This document shows, piece by piece, positions 1 through 9,088 of a DNA stretch of 64,000 nucleotides. The notes beneath the pieces are model-generated. The model made no database searches. It was not told the origin of the DNA and worked only from the letters and a program-made list of their open reading frames with translations. The position numbers and the translations under genes were made by a program. Every line of letters begins with the position of its first letter. The stretch's first letter is position 1. The DNA comes from Motilimonas pumila (GTDB taxonomy: Bacteria; Pseudomonadota; Gammaproteobacteria; Enterobacterales; CBDFNC01): the NCBI RefSeq assembly GCF_003596335.1, contig NZ_QZCH01000002.1, positions 248,001 to 312,000 of the forward strand, read 5' to 3'.

Positions 1-95
1 TTCACCGCGATAAACTTAAGCTCGCTAACATTAACTCGTTACCTTGGCTGCTATTATTAATTGATACGCACATTTTTTATTAAGGTCATGGTGTT

Positions 96-1064
96 ATGCA
101 GACATTGTACCCCGCAATCAACAGCAATCAGGAATACCAACTTGAGGTCGGCCAAGGTCATACTCTGTACGTCGAGGAGTCTGGCTCAGTCGACGGTATT
201 CCTGTACTGTTTTTTCATGGTGGTCCTGGTGCGGGGTGTCATCAATCTGATCGTCGATTTTTTGATCCTGAGCGTTTTCGCATTATTCTCTTTGATCAGC
301 GAGGCTGTGGCAGATCTACGCCTTATGGCGAGCTACAAGACAACTCACCATCCCAGTTGGTAGAAGACATCGAATCTATTCGTCAGCATTTGGGGGTTAA
401 ACAATGGCTATTATTTGGTGGCTCTTGGGGCGCGACGCTGGCGCTACTTTACGCGCAGAGCTTTCCTGAGCAGGTCTTAGGCTTGGTGTTGCGGGGCACT
501 TTTTTGATGCGGCCCGAAGACCTTACTTGGCTTTATCAGGCTGAAGGCGGTGCGGCGCAGGTCTTTCCGGATTATTTTGCGGAGTTTGTTCAGCCTTTTG
601 GACGTGATTGTCAGATGCAAGATACCTTGCATTATTATCATCAACTACTCACCTCAGACAATGAACTAGAGCGCTTAAATGCCGCCAAGTCATGGTATTT
701 CTGGGAAGGCCGGATTGCGCAACTTCATGCCCCAGAACATATGAATTTCGACGCCCATCAAGGCATTTCCATGGCGCGTATTTCAAGTCACTTTTTTACC
801 CAGCAGCCGCTGCTTCAGCACAGTATTTTGAGCCAATTAGAGAAAGTGACACACTTGCCTGCTATCTTGATCCATGGTCGTTATGACATGGTGTGTAAGT
901 TAGAAAATTCGTCGCAACTGGCTAAGCAATGGCCAAATGCACAATTGCAAATAGTGCCAAGTGCTGGCCATAGCAGCCGAGAAGCCGGTATGATTGACGC
1001 CTTGTGTAAAGCAACAACAACCATGGCAGATATTATTAATGATCGCACTCATTCAGAGAGTTAG
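96..1064 (+). CDS. pip: Prolyl aminopeptidase (proline iminopeptidase)
   Basis: Alpha/beta-hydrolase of 322 residues that removes N-terminal proline from peptides, expected to be cytoplasmic and to belong to peptidase family S33. Seen in the sequence: oxyanion-hole motif HGGPGAG at residues 41-47, nucleophile elbow GGSWG at 108-112 (Ser110), and candidate triad partners Asp264 (HGRYD) and His292 (SAGHS). Length and motif spacing fit the family. An AAGG stretch lies about ten bases before the ATG. The last 26 bases overlap dtd, so the two are probably cotranscribed. Pip next to dtd is an arrangement I associate with Shewanella and Vibrio relatives (recollection, not searched). Confidence 0.93.
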   Translation: MQTLYPAINSNQEYQLEVGQGHTLYVEESGSVDGIPVLFFHGGPGAGCHQSDRRFFDPERFRIILFDQRGCGRSTPYGELQDNSPSQLVEDIESIRQHLGVKQWLLFGGSWGATLALLYAQSFPEQVLGLVLRGTFLMRPEDLTWLYQAEGGAAQVFPDYFAEFVQPFGRDCQMQDTLHYYHQLLTSDNELERLNAAKSWYFWEGRIAQLHAPEHMNFDAHQGISMARISSHFFTQQPLLQHSILSQLEKVTHLPAILIHGRYDMVCKLENSSQLAKQWPNAQLQIVPSAGHSSREAGMIDALCKATTTMADIINDRTHSES

Positions 1065-1476
1065 CCAAGCAAGCGTAACGGTAGAAAATACCCAAGTAGG
1101 GGCCATCGAACAAGGCCTATTGGTATTACTGGGAGTGGAGCAAGGTGATGACGACGCCAAAGCACAACGCCTTGCTAATAAAGTATTGAATTATCGCGTC
1201 TTTGCTGATGAAGCTGGCAAGATGAACTTGAACGTGCAACAAGTCGGCGGAAGCTTGTTGGTGGTATCGCAATTTACGCTCGCAGCGGATACTAAAAAAG
1301 GCACTCGCCCTGGCTTTTCTTATGGCGCAGATCCCGCAGAAGCGGACCGTTTATACCAATATTTTTCAGAGCAATGCCGTCAACAGGGCATGACAACCGA
1401 AAATGGTCAGTTTGCGGCAGACATGCAAGTGCAGCTTACCAACGACGGCCCTGTCACATTTTGGTTACAGGTGTGA
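1039..1476 (+). CDS. dtd: D-aminoacyl-tRNA deacylase
   Basis: Hydrolyses D-aminoacyl-tRNA (for example D-Tyr-tRNA) in the cytoplasm and so recycles mischarged tRNA. The 145-residue length equals that of E. coli Dtd. The active-site motif SQFTL is at residues 77-81 and the Gly-Pro motif at 137-138 (NDGPVTF). An in-frame upstream start at 994 exists, but the ATG at 1039 gives the conserved [13 protein letters not shown] beginning, so I chose it. It starts inside the 3' end of pip (26-base overlap), which suggests translational coupling. Confidence 0.95.
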   Translation: MIALIQRVSQASVTVENTQVGAIEQGLLVLLGVEQGDDDAKAQRLANKVLNYRVFADEAGKMNLNVQQVGGSLLVVSQFTLAADTKKGTRPGFSYGADPAEADRLYQYFSEQCRQQGMTTENGQFAADMQVQLTNDGPVTFWLQV

Positions 1477-1483
1477 GTCCGCA

Positions 1484-1530
1484 GCAAGCTTAATCGCTTA
1501 TTGTTAAGCTTGCACCGAAAGCAAGCTTAA
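1484..1530. repeat. Triple 10-base inverted/direct repeat between convergent genes
   Basis: GCAAGCTTAA at 1484-1493, its reverse complement TTAAGCTTGC at 1504-1513, and GCAAGCTTAA again at 1521-1530. The middle arm can pair with either outer arm, giving two mutually exclusive hairpins between dtd (+) and the acyltransferase gene (-). No T-run follows on either strand, so this is not a standard intrinsic terminator, although its position between converging stops suggests a role at transcript ends. Confidence 0.6.
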
Positions 1531-1533
1531 CCA

Positions 1534-2562
1534 TTATGGCACCAGTTTGTTGATAAAGGGCAATCTCGCTAAAGCCATCGTCAACACCAAAGACACTAAT
1601 AACACTATGATGGTGAGCACCGGAATGGCGAACCAGTTGCTGCCAAAAGCGGCATAAAAGCCATTATCAATGTCTCGAATGGGAATAAGCAGTAAAGGGT
1701 GCAGTAAGTAAATCCCTAGGCTGTATTTAGAAATAACGCTGATCAGCAGGCGTAATTTTCCTTGGATTCTTTCACCGTAGGTTTGTGCTAAAACAAACAA
1801 CATGCCGCCAATGGTTGCCGTGTTAAGGGTTTTGTAGCCCATGAAAAAGCTGCTGTATTCACCTTGCTCAAGGCTTAAATACCAAGTACCAAAGAAATTA
1901 AAACAGAGCATGGTGCAGCCAGCCGTAAGCCACCATTTTAAATCATCACGGTTATCGCGGTTAAACAAATACCAGCCCAGTAACAAATAGCCCGTATACA
2001 TCAATAAGTTTTGACGTAAAAAAGTTTCAACGTGAAGCCAGTGCATGGTGATGAGCAATGCCCATGCCACAAGAATTAATTTAAAGCGCTCGGGATTAAT
2101 GACCTTCAACAATGGAATCAGTAACGGGATGACAAAATACAACGGAATAAAATCATAAAAAAACCACAGGTGATACCAAGCGGGTTCATTAGGCGATTGC
2201 TCTAAGGCTTGCCAAGTGATGTCGCTTTGCCAGTTACCGTCGACAAAGCCCATCACAAAGGCATAGATAATACTCCAGCCGATAAATGGGATGGCCACTT
2301 TTGATAAGCGTCGGGTCAAGTAATGGTGACAATCAAAAGGTCTTTGGTCAGACAGCAATAAGGCGCCGCTGATCATCATAAACACAGGCACAGCCCAACG
2401 AGTAATGCTATTGATACCACTGGCCGCCAACCATTCCCAATCGGGTATTTGACCGAGCATTTCTCGAAAGGGCCCCAACACATGAATGGCGACCACCGCA
2501 AAGGCGGCGATACAGCGTAATAGGTCTATATAAAAAATCGATTTGCGAGCTGTGGTGGTCAT
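1534..2562 (-). CDS. Membrane acyltransferase, family 3
   Basis: 342-residue integral membrane protein of the acyltransferase_3 type (OatA/WecH/NodX relatives), which O-acetylates or O-acylates envelope sugars. Seen: the N-terminal family signature, LLRCIAAFAVVAIHVLG, with the probable catalytic His27, followed by about ten hydrophobic segments and a short basic C-terminus. There is no fused SGNH domain. The ATG at 2562 lacks a clear ribosome-binding site. It is monocistronic, converging with dtd and divergent from the pilin gene. The substrate cannot be told from sequence; the glycan genes at 6.2-8.5 kb are the nearest candidates for a link. Confidence 0.85.
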   Translation of the reverse strand: MTTTARKSIFYIDLLRCIAAFAVVAIHVLGPFREMLGQIPDWEWLAASGINSITRWAVPVFMMISGALLLSDQRPFDCHHYLTRRLSKVAIPFIGWSIIYAFVMGFVDGNWQSDITWQALEQSPNEPAWYHLWFFYDFIPLYFVIPLLIPLLKVINPERFKLILVAWALLITMHWLHVETFLRQNLLMYTGYLLLGWYLFNRDNRDDLKWWLTAGCTMLCFNFFGTWYLSLEQGEYSSFFMGYKTLNTATIGGMLFVLAQTYGERIQGKLRLLISVISKYSLGIYLLHPLLLIPIRDIDNGFYAAFGSNWFAIPVLTIIVLLVSLVLTMALARLPFINKLVP

Positions 2563-2745
2563 AATAATAAATGCTGCGAGTTCATATGGTTAAACATAAC
2601 GTGTAATGACGCCAGTGCAAAGTTTCACGGCAGTATTTGTGGAAAGGAGAAGTGACAGGTTAAAAAAAGGTCATATTTTCACCGCTGCTGAGATTTACAC
2701 CTCACAAGGATATAATATTCAAAAAGGCTGTAGTAAAAGGACTTA

Positions 2746-3228
2746 ATGATGCAAAAAGGTTTTACCCTTGTGGAACTTGTGATCACTTTGATTGTACTTG
2801 CCTTATTAGCAGCTTTGGCGATTCCAAAGTTTATCAATTTAACGTCCCAATCTCGCATTGCAGCTTTACAGCAAATTAACACCAGCGTGACGGTCGCCAA
2901 CGATTTTATGTTCTTTAAGTCCCAGCTGCCCAGCTATGCCGCTCAACCTGTGCCTAATCGAGATGATTTAATAGACGTCGATACTAACGGTGATGGCACT
3001 TATGATACGCGCTTAAAATGGTTTTACCTGGACAACACGGATATCGAAAAGCGTATCGACTTGTCCGAAGACTTTATTATTGAATATCAAGGATATACTG
3101 ATACTTATATCGGGTATGATTTTAGTCTAGATGGCGCAGTGCGCGATGACTTGTGTTACTTTCGTTATACTCAGGCGGCCGCTGCCAATACGCCACCGCA
3201 ATACCAGTTAGAAACGTCTGGTTGCTAA
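2746..3228 (+). CDS. Type IV pilin-like protein (prepilin-type N-terminus)
   Basis: 160 residues with a classic class III signal: short basic leader MMQKG, then FTLVELVITLIVLALLAALAIPKF. Cleavage by prepilin peptidase is expected after Gly5, with Glu at mature position 5. The globular part is Asp-rich (VDTNGDGTYD) and has a Cys pair near the C-terminus (CYFRYT...TSGC), the usual pilin disulfide loop. It resembles MSHA-type or pseudopilin minor subunits, but no pilus-assembly gene is nearby. A second in-frame ATG at 2749 is equally possible. Location after assembly: inner membrane or pilus. Confidence 0.85.
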   Translation: MMQKGFTLVELVITLIVLALLAALAIPKFINLTSQSRIAALQQINTSVTVANDFMFFKSQLPSYAAQPVPNRDDLIDVDTNGDGTYDTRLKWFYLDNTDIEKRIDLSEDFIIEYQGYTDTYIGYDFSLDGAVRDDLCYFRYTQAAAANTPPQYQLETSGC

Positions 3229-3338
3229 TATGCTGCATTTAGCACTCTTTACCTGTCTTTAAACTTCGCGCCATTGCAAAGCCAGTAAATATCTCTAACA
3301 TGAATGGGAGTTCTTCCTGCCCGCCATAAGAGGTTTTA

Positions 3339-6185
3339 ATGTCTGCGTTTAGATTGTTCGTTGCTGGATTCTTGTTGAGTGTCAGCACCCTTGCCAGTGC
3401 TGATAGCAAAATAATCACCAGTCCAAATGACAACCGCGATTACCAAGTACTGGAGCTCAGCAATAAGCTACAAGTTCTGCTGGTGTCTGACGTGGAAGCC
3501 AAAAACAGTGCTGCCACCTTGGCGATTCCTGTTGGCAGCATGCATAACCCAGATGAGCAATTAGGCTTGGCCCATTATTTGGAACACATGCTTTTTCTTG
3601 GCTCTGAGCGTTATCCTGTTATCAATGATTACAGTAAATTCATGCGATTAAACGGTGGCTATACCAATGCTTACACGGCGCAGGAGCGCACCGTTTATGG
3701 TTTTGAGGTGAATGATAAGGTTTTTCCAGAAGCGTTAGACAGGCTAGGGGATGTGATGCGAGCCCCATTACTGGATGAAACTTATGCAGATAAAGAACGC
3801 AGTACGGTGAATGCTGAACACCAAACTTACAAAGGCCAGGATGCGAGAAAGTTCTACACGTTAGATCGTTATACTTTAAACCCTGCGCACCCCATTTCAC
3901 GCTTTAGTACCGGCGACCTATCGACTCTTAAAGACAAACCGGGCAGTAATTTGCAGCAAGAAATGGTACGATTTTTTGAACAAAACTACAGCGCTAATAC
4001 AATGAAGGCGGTCTTGTATGGTCCCCGCACTACGCAAGATCTGGCTAAGTTAGCAGAAAAGTACTTTACCCAAATTCCTAATCGAAACGCCAAAGTCCCT
4101 ACTATTCTTGCTCCGGTTGTAACGGCAAAGGAACAAGCGATAGAAGCAAGTTTAAAACCAAGTGCAGATATCAAGGCGTTAAAAATTAGCTTTTTAGTGC
4201 CCAGCGTAAAAGACTATTACCCTTACAAGCCGGGCGGTTTTATCAGCCGAATCCTAGGCTCCGATCGCGAAGGCAGCTTATCCGCTTACTTACAGCAAGC
4301 GGGTTTGGTTGAGTCCTTGACCGCAGGCTTAGACACGCTTTATGCGCCCAATACCAGCAACGTGACCATTCAGTTTCAATTGACTGAAAAAGGGTTGCAG
4401 CAACAAGATGACATCATTGCAGCGACGTTTGCTTATATCGAACTGATTAAGCAAACCGGTGTAAACCAAGCGCAATACGATGCGTTGGCGAAAAGTCTTG
4501 AAAATCGTTTTACCTATTTGCCGAAATCAGCGGGCTTTAATTACAGCATGAGCTTAGTTGCCAGTATGTTGTTATTCCCGGTGGAAGACATCATATACAG
4601 CCATTATCGCCTTGATGGATTTAAACCAAAATTAATCAACAACCTTTTGGCAGAGCTGACACCAGAACGAGTGCGTGTGTTTGTTATGTCGCCAGATGTA
4701 AAAGGTGATCAAACTTTGTATCGTTACGGTGACAGCTACAAAGTGGAGCCAATTTCAGAGCAGCGCCAACAAGCGTGGTTAAAGCAAGTTCCCCTTTTAT
4801 CAGCCAAAATGTCACTCCCGAGCGGTAACCGTTGGTTACCGGAAAGTGAAGCGATTTTACCGCCTGAGCACCAGCAACAAGCAGTGCAGTTGGTGAATAA
4901 AAACAATGTGTCTTTGTGGTTTAAACAGAGTGAATTTTTCAAAGAGCCAAAAGGCAGCTTGAGCGTTGAACTTAATAATGAATTGAGTCACTTATCGGTA
5001 CAAAACCGCGTTGCTATGGCGATGTTGATTGGTGAAATCTTACCGAAAAAGTTGGTGGGTTTACGCTACGAAGCAGAAGAAGCCAGTTTGTCATTTAGCG
5101 TCACGGGTAACAATGGTTTGACCGTCAGCACCAGTGGTTTTAATGACAAGCAAGGCGAGCTAATGCTGCAATTGCTGCAAGACATTCGTCAAACGCCATT
5201 ACTGGCGCAAGACTTAGCTTTGGCAAAAGTAGAGCTCAAACGGCAAATCGAAAACAAGCGCAAAGGTCAAAGCATTAACTTGGCATTTTCAGAGTTTCGT
5301 AACCTAGTGCGTGTACCTTCGTGGTCTGATGCGGACTTATTAGCTGCGGTTGATAAAATTAGTTTGGCTGATTTGACCCAACTTAGGGAGCAGGTATTCC
5401 AACAGAGTAGTTTGCGAATGTTAGTCACTGGCAATTTTAGTAGCCAACAAGCCACAGCATTGCAACAGCAAGTGTTGGCCAAAATTAAGCTAAATGATGC
5501 TCCGTTTTATCATATTAATCGAATCAAACCTGAGGCTAAGCGCCGTGTTAATTGGCACACTGAAAGTGAAATGGGCGATGCGGCTTTAGGTTATATTTTT
5601 ATTTCCACCGAAAAAGGCTTGAGTAATAAAGCGGCGGCAGACTTACTCAATAAAATCGCGTATTCGGAGTTTTATGATCAAATCCGTACCCAAGAGCAAC
5701 TTTCTTACTCACCGTTTACTGCGAGCTTCCCAGTAGGGGATTATGCGGCTTTTGGTTTGTTCACACAAAGCCCAGAGAAAGGACCAGGCGATCTCCAACA
5801 GAGTTTTGAACGCTTTATTCGCAACTTTGATACGACCTTAAAAGGCTACAAAGAAGCTGAGTTTAACGAAGTAAAACAAGCTTATATTGCGAATCTAACC
5901 AAAAAGCCAAGTAACCGCGGCGAGGAGTTCGCGTATATCGCGCAAGTATGGCAAGAGGGCAAACCTGATCTGAACGAAAAGGCCTTGCGGGTCGCCGCGC
6001 TAGAGCAGACGTCTTTGGCAGACATTCAGGCTTTTTATCAACATACGGTGATCAATCAAGATAATGAGCAATACTTGATTCAAGTTGTCGGCAGTAACTT
6101 TGCAGATGCGGCGTTAGGTAAATTGGCTAATGCTAAAGAGATCAAGTCATTATCGCAGTGGCAGCAACAAGCCGTCGCTCAGTAA
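3339..6185 (+). CDS. M16 family zinc metallopeptidase (pitrilysin/insulinase type)
   Basis: 948-residue protease related to E. coli pitrilysin (PtrA, protease III). An N-terminal signal peptide ends near ALA-SADS, so it is probably periplasmic. The inverted zinc motif HxxEH is present as H79-Y-L-E82-H83, and the third ligand Glu is in the segment ERSTVNAEHQ, about 75 residues later. The C-terminal part has the degenerate second M16 half, including LSYSPFTASFPVG. The length fits the two-to-four-domain M16A family. AGAGG precedes the ATG by six bases. It appears monocistronic. Expected role: degradation of small peptides. Confidence 0.92.
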   Translation: MSAFRLFVAGFLLSVSTLASADSKIITSPNDNRDYQVLELSNKLQVLLVSDVEAKNSAATLAIPVGSMHNPDEQLGLAHYLEHMLFLGSERYPVINDYSKFMRLNGGYTNAYTAQERTVYGFEVNDKVFPEALDRLGDVMRAPLLDETYADKERSTVNAEHQTYKGQDARKFYTLDRYTLNPAHPISRFSTGDLSTLKDKPGSNLQQEMVRFFEQNYSANTMKAVLYGPRTTQDLAKLAEKYFTQIPNRNAKVPTILAPVVTAKEQAIEASLKPSADIKALKISFLVPSVKDYYPYKPGGFISRILGSDREGSLSAYLQQAGLVESLTAGLDTLYAPNTSNVTIQFQLTEKGLQQQDDIIAATFAYIELIKQTGVNQAQYDALAKSLENRFTYLPKSAGFNYSMSLVASMLLFPVEDIIYSHYRLDGFKPKLINNLLAELTPERVRVFVMSPDVKGDQTLYRYGDSYKVEPISEQRQQAWLKQVPLLSAKMSLPSGNRWLPESEAILPPEHQQQAVQLVNKNNVSLWFKQSEFFKEPKGSLSVELNNELSHLSVQNRVAMAMLIGEILPKKLVGLRYEAEEASLSFSVTGNNGLTVSTSGFNDKQGELMLQLLQDIRQTPLLAQDLALAKVELKRQIENKRKGQSINLAFSEFRNLVRVPSWSDADLLAAVDKISLADLTQLREQVFQQSSLRMLVTGNFSSQQATALQQQVLAKIKLNDAPFYHINRIKPEAKRRVNWHTESEMGDAALGYIFISTEKGLSNKAAADLLNKIAYSEFYDQIRTQEQLSYSPFTASFPVGDYAAFGLFTQSPEKGPGDLQQSFERFIRNFDTTLKGYKEAEFNEVKQAYIANLTKKPSNRGEEFAYIAQVWQEGKPDLNEKALRVAALEQTSLADIQAFYQHTVINQDNEQYLIQVVGSNFADAALGKLANAKEIKSLSQWQQQAVAQ

Positions 6186-6203
6186 TACAAAAGTGGGTGT
6201 GAT

Positions 6204-6226
6204 TTAGGGCTGCTGAGCAGCCCTAA
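6204..6226. terminator. Perfect 11-bp hairpin between convergent genes
   Basis: TTAGGGCTGCT at 6204-6214 and its exact complement at 6216-6226 lie between the stops of the M16 protease (+) and the sugar transferase (-). The stem is strong but has no T-run on either side, so it is a candidate bidirectional transcript-end hairpin rather than a canonical intrinsic terminator. Confidence 0.45.
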
Positions 6227-6254
6227 TAAGGCAGTGCGGAGCAAATAAAAGGGA

Positions 6255-6803
6255 CTATTTGACCGCATCTCCAGAGCCGCCACCTGCGATTGTCATAACG
6301 ATATATTTAAAGTACATTTTTAGCGTAAAGTGCTGAATCATTTCTTGATCAGTTTTTGCGAGTAAATCAGGCGTCGACATATCGATATTTTTAATCTGTG
6401 CTAGGCCGGTTATTCCTGGTAAAACATCATAAACCCCTAATGAATCCCTCGCTTTTATCAGAGTTTCTTGATTAAACAAATTGGGTCGTGGGCCTACTAA
6501 ACTCATTTCACCTTTAGCTACATTAATAAGTTGAGGTAGTTCATCTATTTTTGTTTTACGTAATATAGTGCCTAGTTTTGTAATAGATGTACTATCCGTT
6601 AAATGACTGGCGACCGACTTCGTTTCTAATTTCATTGTTCGAAATTTAACAAGCTTAAAAGGCTCTTTGTTTTTACCTACTCGAACTTGAATGAAAATAG
6701 GTGAGCCAGTATCAAAAAACCCAGCTATTAAAATTATTAAAAGTAAAGGTGACAGTAGTAATAGCCCAAGAGTCGAAGCTAATAAATCAAGTGTACGAAA
6801 CAT
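6255..6803 (-). CDS. Initiating sugar-phosphate transferase (bacterial sugar transferase, PglC-size)
   Basis: 182-residue monotopic polyprenyl-phosphate phosphoglycosyltransferase that moves a sugar phosphate from a UDP-sugar to undecaprenyl phosphate, the first membrane step of glycan assembly. Seen: an N-terminal membrane segment (LLLLSPLLLIILIAG), the KLVKFRTM motif, the acidic catalytic pair in KIDELPQLIN, and the SLVGPRP and PGITGLAQI blocks. It is the short PglC/WcaJ catalytic core without the N-terminal multipass domain. It is the last gene of a three-gene minus-strand module with the epimerase and GT2 upstream (6-base gap). It may also serve the polysaccharide locus at 27.7-48.6 kb, which lacks this function (inference). 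Confidence 0.92.
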   Translation of the reverse strand: MFRTLDLLASTLGLLLLSPLLLIILIAGFFDTGSPIFIQVRVGKNKEPFKLVKFRTMKLETKSVASHLTDSTSITKLGTILRKTKIDELPQLINVAKGEMSLVGPRPNLFNQETLIKARDSLGVYDVLPGITGLAQIKNIDMSTPDLLAKTDQEMIQHFTLKMYFKYIVMTIAGGGSGDAVK

Positions 6804-6809
6804 TATTCA

Positions 6810-7754
6810 TTAATCCTTTAACTTTTTATTTGACTGAAGCGTTTCTATAAACGCATCCCTTAATTTTTGAGGAGGGTTCCAGTTTAACGTTTCTTGCGTG
6901 TGTTGGATGTCAACCTGAAGCGAACCTAATAGCCTATTAATAATGACTTCTTTATTTGTTAACTTTCCAATAAACCGAAAAGCACCTTGGGGTACAGGGA
7001 TTTGCCAAGGTTTCTTATTTAATGCCAGTGCCATTTCATAAGCTATTTCAGAAGTAGACTTGTCTTCACCATCAGAGGCTAAAAAGATATTTCCTGGAGC
7101 GTTAGGGTGATCAATGCAGGTAATGATAAGATCAACCAGATTTTTGACAGAAATTAAACTTCTTTTGTTGTTATTGATGCATTTGAAAGGCAGCGGATAG
7201 CCCTTTTTTATAAGATTCATCAAAGCAAGAAAGTTCGCTTTCACACCTGGCCCATAAACTAAAGTGGGTCTAATTATTACCAGCTCAAGCCCGGTACTGG
7301 CGGCAATTTTAATTAGGCCGGTTTCTGCTTCCGATTTAGACTGCCCATAATCATCCTGATAGTCGTGTGGGCTATTGTAAGTAAAGGGTTTTCCAAGGCT
7401 AGAGGTTTCCCCATTGACTTTTATTGAGCTAATGAAAATAAACCTTTTTACTCCCTCTAACACTGCTTGGTTTGCGAGGTTTAAAGTACCATAGGTATTC
7501 ACTTCTCGGTAGGCAGAGAGTGGATCACTTGCTTCATCCGTCATGATATGGGCTCGCCCTGCACAATGAATCACAGTATTACAACCCCGTAAAGCCGCAG
7601 TAAAGTCTGTTGAACCGTTTATCTCAGCTTGAGTAAACAGATGATTTGAGCAAACAGCTGTTTTCCTTCTGCTTAATAATGATAATGAGTGCCCTTCAAG
7701 CGCTTTGATTAAATGGTTACCAATAAAGCCAGTCGCACCAGTGATAAGTATCAT
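6810..7754 (-). CDS. NAD-dependent sugar epimerase/dehydratase (extended SDR)
   Basis: Nucleotide-sugar epimerase/dehydratase of 314 residues. Seen: Rossmann motif GATGFIGNH at the N-terminus, ISSIKVNGE with the catalytic Ser, and YGQSK giving the Tyr-x-x-x-Lys pair. The substrate is probably a UDP-hexose (related enzymes include WbpV/Gne-like UDP-GlcNAc epimerases). I chose the ATG at 7754 over an upstream in-frame start at 7808, because it overlaps the stop of the preceding GT2 gene as ATGA and places the Rossmann motif at the usual distance. It likely feeds the sugar transferase immediately downstream. Confidence 0.9.
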   Translation of the reverse strand: MILITGATGFIGNHLIKALEGHSLSLLSRRKTAVCSNHLFTQAEINGSTDFTAALRGCNTVIHCAGRAHIMTDEASDPLSAYREVNTYGTLNLANQAVLEGVKRFIFISSIKVNGETSSLGKPFTYNSPHDYQDDYGQSKSEAETGLIKIAASTGLELVIIRPTLVYGPGVKANFLALMNLIKKGYPLPFKCINNNKRSLISVKNLVDLIITCIDHPNAPGNIFLASDGEDKSTSEIAYEMALALNKKPWQIPVPQGAFRFIGKLTNKEVIINRLLGSLQVDIQHTQETLNWNPPQKLRDAFIETLQSNKKLKD

Positions 7755-8515
7755 GAAGTTTTCCTGTGCTTTGATAGTAGGAATGTGAATAAGCTGATTA
7801 GGTACCATCTAAAGTGCGGAGATAACACTTTCCTGTTTTGATAAGCGCCTGCGTGTACCGCACTAATATTTTTTAAGAAAATAACTTTGCAATTAAATTT
7901 ATAACGGGCTCGGTAGCAAATGTCGACGTCTTCATAGTACATGAAGTAACGTTCGTCGAAGCCATTTAATGACTCATATAATTCAGCATTAAAAATCAAA
8001 AATGCACCTGAAGCCCAATTGACAATTTCACCATTTTTCATTTCATCCATGTTATATGGCTCGCATACAGGCTTTTTTATGAATAGTTTGACGAGACTCT
8101 TGATGTTTGGAAACTTTCTAAGTGATAATTCATCTTTCTCGAAAGAAAAGTCTTTATATAAGTGAGGTGCAAAAATTCCACTTTTGTGATTTTTTAACTC
8201 GAATATTAACCTTTTAAACTCAGATACAGTGATGCTCACGTCAGGGTTGACGATGAAAAACCAATCGCTGTTTTTAATTCCTAGAGTCTTACAGTGTTTG
8301 AATATGTGATTGTTGTTTTCTCCAAAACCATATTTCTTATCACTTCTTAGATAAATGATATTTTCATTCTTACAGTGTGCTGCAAGCGCTGCGCTGGGGG
8401 TGTTATCTTTAATAATTAATTTGACGTTTTCTAAACGGTTTATCGATAATAACTCTGAATTCTCGATGATCATGGATTCATGACCATGTGATATTATTGA
8501 TATGTAGATAGACAT
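7751..8515 (-). CDS. Glycosyltransferase family 2 (rhamnosyltransferase-like)
   Basis: 254-residue GT-A glycosyltransferase. Seen: an N-terminal YISIISHGHE block, IKNSDWFFIVNPDVSI (a DxD-like metal site replaced by NPDV, common in rhamnosyltransferase-like GT2s), NWASGAFLIF and FDERYFMYYEDVDICYR with the acidic catalytic region. The ATG at 8515 has GGGA six bases upstream; the longer version would start with TTG at 8530. It is translationally coupled (ATGA) to the epimerase. The gene is strikingly AT-rich: bases 8101-8160 are about 27% G+C against about 53% at 9301-9360, suggesting acquisition by transfer. Confidence 0.88.
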   Translation of the reverse strand: MSIYISIISHGHESMIIENSELLSINRLENVKLIIKDNTPSAALAAHCKNENIIYLRSDKKYGFGENNNHIFKHCKTLGIKNSDWFFIVNPDVSITVSEFKRLIFELKNHKSGIFAPHLYKDFSFEKDELSLRKFPNIKSLVKLFIKKPVCEPYNMDEMKNGEIVNWASGAFLIFNAELYESLNGFDERYFMYYEDVDICYRARYKFNCKVIFLKNISAVHAGAYQNRKVLSPHFRWYLISLFTFLLSKHRKTS

Positions 8516-8727
8516 ACTGAATCCCGACAATTCAAGTTGTTAATTTTTACTTTTACAGTGGTAAATAGTCATAGGTTAACAATTTACTAGAGTCATTATT
8601 CAACTCGAAAAATCGTTTTTAAAGCAAGCCACTTTTAGAGAATACAGCAGTAATGTAAAAATGGCCCATCAATGATCCATAGTCACGAATACATACACAT
8701 GACTATATTATTACTCTTATTTGTATC

Positions 8728-9000
8728 TTACTTTTCAGCTATATCATTATTGTCTTGATCTAATTTTGCTTCTAAATCAGCAATCTTTTGTTCCATCGCC
8801 ATCAGCTTTTCGCGGGTACGCAGCAGGACTTGAGTTTGCACTTCAAACTCTTCGCGATTGACTAGATCCAATTTGTTCAACTGAGACTGAAGTACTTGTT
8901 TGACTTTACGTTCAGCTTCTTCGCCTATGGTCTTGACACCAGGCGGCAAAGCTTCTGAGACTTGTTTGGCGATTTCTTCTAATTTCTTTGGATTAATCAT
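8728..9000 (-). CDS. ubiK: Ubiquinone biosynthesis accessory factor UbiK
   Basis: 90-residue coiled-coil protein of the YqiC/BMFP family. In E. coli UbiK helps the aerobic ubiquinone assembly complex together with UbiJ. Seen: the N-terminal [19 protein letters not shown] block, then a long heptad helix through [31 protein letters not shown], a trimer-forming type in this family. The ribosome-binding site GGAGT is seven bases before the ATG. It is separate from the glycan genes downstream. Confidence 0.93.
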   Translation of the reverse strand: MINPKKLEEIAKQVSEALPPGVKTIGEEAERKVKQVLQSQLNKLDLVNREEFEVQTQVLLRTREKLMAMEQKIADLEAKLDQDNNDIAEK

Positions 9001-9088
9001 GCTTAACTCCTCAATGTTACCGTTATTTTATAGCGCTTCGGCGTTGGCAACAATGGCAAAGTGGCCCCAGTGTTTCAATTGCTTGAGG

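Noticed and set aside
61..363. 100-codon plus-strand ORF over the start of pip
   Set aside because: Frame-shifted shadow of the clear pip gene with no family features.
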